Shown here: positions 60,152 through 64,000 of the stretch, piece by piece
Layout: every line of letters begins with the position of its first letter
Numbering within the stretch: the stretch's first letter is position 1
DNA from: Nocardia miyunensis NBRC 108239
Lineage (GTDB): Bacteria; Actinomycetota; Actinomycetes; Mycobacteriales; Mycobacteriaceae
Assembly (NCBI RefSeq): GCF_001613065.1
Contig: NZ_BDBQ01000053.1
Coordinates: forward strand, 1-64,000
Reading direction: 5' to 3'
Length of the DNA: 64,000 nt
Position numbers and translations under genes: made by a program
Notes under the pieces: model-generated
Told to the model about the DNA's origin: nothing
The model's database searches: none
What the model saw: the letters and a program-made list of their open reading frames with translations, nothing else

Positions 60152-60847
60152 GTGACCGCAAGCGAACCGCCCACTCGCGTCGATCGAAACGGAAACCCGA
60201 TGCCAAGCCGCAGTGCCTCGAAGACGCCACCGGAGGCGGACCTACCCGACTGGCAGCTCGCCCGCCGCGGACAGATCGTGGCGGCCGCGATCGACCTGCT
60301 CGTCGAGCGAAGCTACGACCAGATCCACATCCGCGACGTCGCTCAGCGCGCCCAGGTTGCCCTCGGAACGCTGTACCGCTACTTCGAGTCCAAGGAGCAT
60401 GTCTACGCGACGGCCCTGCTCGAGTGGGTGCGGCCGATGCACGAACCGTCACCGCATCCGGGTAAGGACGCGGCGACACGCCTGCGTTCGAAACTGCATC
60501 TGCTGGTCGCCGCGAACAAGAAGTATCCGAACTTTCTCGCCATGCAGCACTCGTTGCACGCGAGCACCAACCCGCTCATCCATCAGATGCTCGCCGACCA
60601 TCAGCAGGCCGGATTCGATTGGTTGGTCAGCGAACTCGGCATTCTCGGCGAGGAGCGCGCCAGAGATCTCGGCCTGATGCTGTGGGGAATCAACAGCGCG
60701 GTGTTCAGCCGCGTCCGGCTCTCGGCCGCCTCCTACGAGGACGCCCGGCGGATCGGCGACAAATTCATCGACCTCATCGCCGCGGAGCTCCACGAAGCGG
60801 AGACGAAACAGCCGACCACACCGTCCCGCGCCGATTCGGACGATTAG
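60152..60847 (+). CDS. TetR-family regulator, candidate controller of the fad regulon
   Basis: A 231-residue regulator: HTH at about 40-88 (RRGQIVAAAIDLLVERSYDQIHIRDVAQRAQVALGTLYRYFESKEHVYATALLEW) plus a helical ligand domain. The HTH recognition part (VALGTLYRYFESKE) is nearly the same as that of the second half of the double TetR. Divergent from fadA-fadB-fadD with a regulon site between. GTG at 60152 or ATG at 60200 could start it. Confidence 0.88.
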   Translation: MTASEPPTRVDRNGNPMPSRSASKTPPEADLPDWQLARRGQIVAAAIDLLVERSYDQIHIRDVAQRAQVALGTLYRYFESKEHVYATALLEWVRPMHEPSPHPGKDAATRLRSKLHLLVAANKKYPNFLAMQHSLHASTNPLIHQMLADHQQAGFDWLVSELGILGEERARDLGLMLWGINSAVFSRVRLSAASYEDARRIGDKFIDLIAAELHEAETKQPTTPSRADSDD

Positions 60848-61030
60848 ATATCAGTCGGTACCGCGGGGGCGAACCACTCGTCGGCCGTGACGGCGCGGGG
60901 ACGGCCGTTGCGCGCGTGCACGGAAACGGTAGCCAATCGGCTCGCGATTCGCGCTGATTGTCCGATGACCCGGGAAACAAGTCCTTGCAGCATGAAGTGG
61001 TCGGGGTGAGCAGTGTAGAAGGAGCACTTC

Positions 61031-62680
61031 ATGGCAGAGGTCCAGCGGTGTGATGCCGTCGTCATCGGCGCGGGATTCGCGGGCATGTACGCATTACACC
61101 GCCTGCGCGACGACCTCGGAATGCGCGTCCGGGTATTCGAGCGCGGTTCCGGTGTCGGCGGCACCTGGTACTGGAATCGCTATCCGGGCGCCCGCTGCGA
61201 TGTCGAGTCGATGTTCTATTCCTATTCGTTCTCCGAGGAATTGGAGCAGGAATGGGAATGGACCGAACGGTTTCCGGCCCAGCCCGAGATTCTGGCGTAT
61301 GCCGAACATGTGGCCGATCGTTTCGACCTGCTCGAGGACATCACCTTCGAAACATCGATCGTATCCGCGGATTTCGACGAGAAATCGCGGGAATGGACGG
61401 TCCGCGCCGACAGTGGCGAACTGGTCGCGGCGCCTTTCCTGATCACGGCGGTGGGCTGCCTGTCTTCCTCGCGCATTCCTCCGTTCCCCGGACTCGACAG
61501 CTTCCGGGGCCAAATCTTCCACACCGGGCAATGGCCGCACGAGGGTGTCGATTTCAGCGGTAAGAAGGTCGCCGTCATCGGCACCGGATCGTCGGGGATC
61601 CAGGCGATACCGAAGATCGCGGAGCAGGCCGGACATCTCACGGTGTTCCAGCGGACGCCCGCGTTCTCGCTGCCGGCGCGCAACCGTCCGCTCACCGCGG
61701 CGGAAGTCGCCGAATTCAAGGCCAGCTATCCGGAGCATCGGGCCGAGGCACGGGTCGCACCGTCGGGCGTTCCCGGCATCCCGCCCGTCGGCAGCGCGTT
61801 CTCGGTGTCCGATGAGCGGCGCGAGGAGTTGCTGACCGAGCGGTGGATTCGCGGTGGCACATCCTTCCTCAGTCTCTTCAACGACACCTCCGTCGATATC
61901 GAGGCCAATAATCTCTCCGCCGAATATGTACGCGAACGTATCCGCGATATCATCGATGATCCGGATACCGCACAAAAGCTGCTCCCGTACGATTATCCGA
62001 TCGGCGCGAAACGAATCTGTCTCGACACCGATTACTTCGCCACCTACAACCGTGACAATGTGGATCTGGTGAGCGTCCGCGAAACGCCCATCGAAGAGAT
62101 CACTCCGCGCGGCCTGCGGGTCGGCGACACCGAATACGAATTCGACGTCATCGTCTTCGCCACCGGCTACGACGCCATGACCGGTCCGCTCAACGCGATC
62201 GATATTCGCGGCACCGAGGGGGTGCTGCTGCGCGACAAATGGGCCGCCGGACCGCGAACCTACCTGGGTATCGCGACGGCGGGTTTCCCGAACCTTTTCA
62301 TGCTGACCGCGCCGGGCAGCCCCTCGGTACTGGTCAACATGATCATCTCTATCGAGCAGCACGTCGACTGGGTCGCCGACCTGCTCGTCTACTTGCGCGA
62401 ACACGGCTATACGCGAGTCGAAGCACTCCTGGACGCGGAGGATTCCTGGGTCGAGACCGTCAACGAAGCGGCATCGCACACCCTTTTCCCGCGCGGAAAT
62501 TCGTGGTATTTAGGCGCAAATATTCCCGGCAAACCACGGGTGTTCATGCCATTCGTCGGAGGTGCGGGCCGCTACCGCAAAATCTGCGACGGCGTCGCCT
62601 CGGCCGATTATCGAGGCTTCACGATGTCCGCCGCGGCCGATGTCCAGCCGGATGCCGCCGAAGTCCCGGTGCGAAACTAG
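61031..62680 (+). CDS. Flavin monooxygenase of the Baeyer-Villiger type
   Basis: A 549-residue FAD/NADPH enzyme. First Rossmann GAGFAG (residues about 13-18), the Baeyer-Villiger fingerprint FRGQIFHTGQWP, second Rossmann GTGSSG and the DVIVFATGYD motif. Such enzymes insert oxygen next to a ketone to give an ester or lactone. The next gene encodes an esterase and then an SDR follows, the same order as mymA-lipR-sadH in Mycobacterium tuberculosis. GGAG shortly before the ATG. Confidence 0.93.
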   Translation: MAEVQRCDAVVIGAGFAGMYALHRLRDDLGMRVRVFERGSGVGGTWYWNRYPGARCDVESMFYSYSFSEELEQEWEWTERFPAQPEILAYAEHVADRFDLLEDITFETSIVSADFDEKSREWTVRADSGELVAAPFLITAVGCLSSSRIPPFPGLDSFRGQIFHTGQWPHEGVDFSGKKVAVIGTGSSGIQAIPKIAEQAGHLTVFQRTPAFSLPARNRPLTAAEVAEFKASYPEHRAEARVAPSGVPGIPPVGSAFSVSDERREELLTERWIRGGTSFLSLFNDTSVDIEANNLSAEYVRERIRDIIDDPDTAQKLLPYDYPIGAKRICLDTDYFATYNRDNVDLVSVRETPIEEITPRGLRVGDTEYEFDVIVFATGYDAMTGPLNAIDIRGTEGVLLRDKWAAGPRTYLGIATAGFPNLFMLTAPGSPSVLVNMIISIEQHVDWVADLLVYLREHGYTRVEALLDAEDSWVETVNEAASHTLFPRGNSWYLGANIPGKPRVFMPFVGGAGRYRKICDGVASADYRGFTMSAAADVQPDAAEVPVRN

Positions 62681-62696
62681 AGACAGGATTTCAACG

Positions 62697-63689
62697 ATGA
62701 CTTCCGCAGCCCCGTCCAGCCGTCATCTGCTCGATCCCGAGATCGCGTCCGCTATGGAAGCCTTCCCGCTGTTCGAGTTGAGTGCCGAGACCATCGCCGC
62801 CGTGCGCGCGCGCCTGAGCGCCTCGATGGCCGCCGCGCCCGACGGCGCACAACTCTTTCCCGCGATCACCCGCACCGAGCGCCATGTGCGCGGCCTCGAC
62901 GGCGGACCGGACGTGCGCATCCTGTATTACGAACCGCAGGACCAGGAGGAATCCGCACCCGCACTGCTGTGGCATCACGGCGGTGGCTATGTTATGGGTG
63001 CGGCCGACGACGACGATCTGACCTGCCGCCGAATCGCCGCCGAAACCGGTGCGATCGTCGTCTCCGTCGACTACCGACTGGCGCCGGAAACTCCCGCCCC
63101 GGGCCCCCTCGACGACAGCTATGCCGTGCTGAAGTGGTTGTCCGACAACGCGAATGCGCTCGGTGTCGACCGCACACGCATCGCGGTCGGCGGTTCCAGC
63201 GCGGGCGGCGGACTGGCCGCCGCGCTGGCGATCCGCGCCCGCGACACCGGCGAGGTCCCCGTGTCGTTCCAGGTGCTGCTCTATCCGATGCTCGACGATC
63301 GCACGGCCAGCACCGCCGAACCACACACGCACACAGGCGAATTCGTCTGGACCGCGTCCGACAACGTCTACGGCTGGACCTCTTATCTCGGACATCGGCC
63401 CGGCGGTGACGACGTCTCGCCCTACGCCGCCCCGGCACGGGTCGAGGACACCGGCGGCCTGCCGCCCGCCTTCCTCTGCGTGGGCGCACTCGACCTGTTC
63501 GCGGGCGAGAACATCACCTACGCGAAACGATTGCTGGAGAAGGGAATTCCGACGGAATTGCATGTCCACCCCGGCGGGCCGCACGGCTACAACATGGTTC
63601 CGGGCGCCCGGCTGGCCCTGGCCCACACCCGCGATTTCATCGACGCCCTCACCCGCCACTACCGCGCGGCCGCACCGGCCGCCGTCTGA
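62697..63689 (+). CDS. Alpha/beta hydrolase, HSL/LipR-type esterase
   Basis: A 330-residue hormone-sensitive-lipase-family esterase: oxyanion HHGGGYVMG, nucleophile GGSSAGGG, acid in ALDLFAGEN and His in GGPHGYN. It would hydrolyse the ester or lactone produced by the adjacent Baeyer-Villiger-type enzyme. ATG at 62697, 16 bp after the monooxygenase stop, with AGGA upstream. Confidence 0.93.
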   Translation: MTSAAPSSRHLLDPEIASAMEAFPLFELSAETIAAVRARLSASMAAAPDGAQLFPAITRTERHVRGLDGGPDVRILYYEPQDQEESAPALLWHHGGGYVMGAADDDDLTCRRIAAETGAIVVSVDYRLAPETPAPGPLDDSYAVLKWLSDNANALGVDRTRIAVGGSSAGGGLAAALAIRARDTGEVPVSFQVLLYPMLDDRTASTAEPHTHTGEFVWTASDNVYGWTSYLGHRPGGDDVSPYAAPARVEDTGGLPPAFLCVGALDLFAGENITYAKRLLEKGIPTELHVHPGGPHGYNMVPGARLALAHTRDFIDALTRHYRAAAPAAV

Positions 63690-63705
63690 AACAGGACACC
63701 ATCCA

Positions 63706-64000
63706 ATGAGCGAGAACACACTGGATTACACGGGACGGGTCGCCGTCGTGACCGGGGCGGGCCGCGGGATCGGACAGGCGTACGCCGGTCTGCTCGCCGA
63801 CCGCGGCGCGAAGGTCGTGGTGAACGATCTCGGGGTGGCGATGGACGGCGATTCGGCCGCGGAATCCCCGGCACACAGTGCGGCCGAGGCCATTTCGGCC
63901 CGGGGCGGGACGGCGGTGGCGAACACCTCCGACGTGACGACCGCCGACGGCGCCCGCGCACTGATCGATACCGCGATCGGCGCATTCGGCCGTCTGGACA
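63706..64000 (+). CDS. Short-chain dehydrogenase (cut by window end)
   Basis: The first 98 codons of an SDR: GRVAVVTGAGRGIGQAYAGLLADRGAKVVVNDLGV, the form seen in (3R)-hydroxyacyl-CoA and multifunctional-enzyme-2 type dehydrogenases, where VVNDLG is typical. It follows the esterase at 16 bp in the same operon. The rest lies outside the window. Confidence 0.85.
   Translation, partial: MSENTLDYTGRVAVVTGAGRGIGQAYAGLLADRGAKVVVNDLGVAMDGDSAAESPAHSAAEAISARGGTAVANTSDVTTADGARALIDTAIGAFGRLD

Noticed and set aside
60848..61030. Minus-strand tail reading SRLATVSVHARNGRPRAVTA as a thioesterase remnant
   Set aside because: Too short and not specific; it runs into the antisense of the monooxygenase gene.
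1..64000. CRISPR array or rRNA genes
   Set aside because: No regularly spaced repeats and no rRNA-like stretch were seen.

Overview
The window is high-GC DNA of an actinobacterium, most likely a Nocardia or a close relative in the Mycobacteriales. The grounds are gene content: F420-type oxidoreductases, tandem-domain FadE proteins, many P450s and TetR regulators, a conservon, Ltp/DUF35 pairs, and frequent GTG/TTG starts. The species call is inference; no database was consulted.

Region 1 (1-6472) is the right end of an integrated mobile element. It runs from a small zinc-ribbon ORF through an IS3-family relic, a tyrosine recombinase cut by an intact IS6110-like element (inverted repeats seen at 1709-1735 and 3023-3049), a GRPRK/HTH-type protein, an excisionase-like protein and a full tyrosine integrase. 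The integrase reads toward a tRNA-Pro(GGG) at 6399-6472, the probable attachment gene. On the chromosomal side of the tRNA lies a truncated amidohydrolase.

Region 2 (7077-19164) holds a fused acyl-CoA dehydrogenase, a LysR and a PucR regulator, a P450, a TetR divergent from a DHA2-type efflux pump with two matching palindromes between them, and a conservon (sensor kinase, roadblock, GTPase) without the usual DUF742 gene.

Region 3 (19324-63690 and on to the window end) is a large catabolic island for a hydrophobic, probably cyclic or branched carboxylic acid. It contains three CoA ligases, six acyl-CoA dehydrogenase genes (one fused, one apparent heteromeric pair), two thiolase-like/DUF35 pairs that look like retro-aldolases, two true thiolases, a FadB-type bifunctional enzyme, crotonase, several SDRs, an ALDH, a zinc alcohol dehydrogenase, a CoA-transferase, two P450s (one with its own [3Fe-4S] ferredoxin), two F420-type proteins, an amidohydrolase and, at the right edge, a Baeyer-Villiger-type monooxygenase followed by an esterase and an SDR. 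The natural substrate cannot be read from sequence.

Regulation: four intergenic sites in region 3 share AGAGT-N4-TTCTA, in front of a CoA ligase, a cupin/kinase pair, the long CoA-transferase-to-CoA-ligase operon and the fadA-fadB-fadD operon. This suggests one regulon; the TetR gene at 60152 is the best-placed candidate regulator. A TetR protein with two complete DNA-binding domains (50755-52002) faces a P450 gene across two adjoining palindromes.
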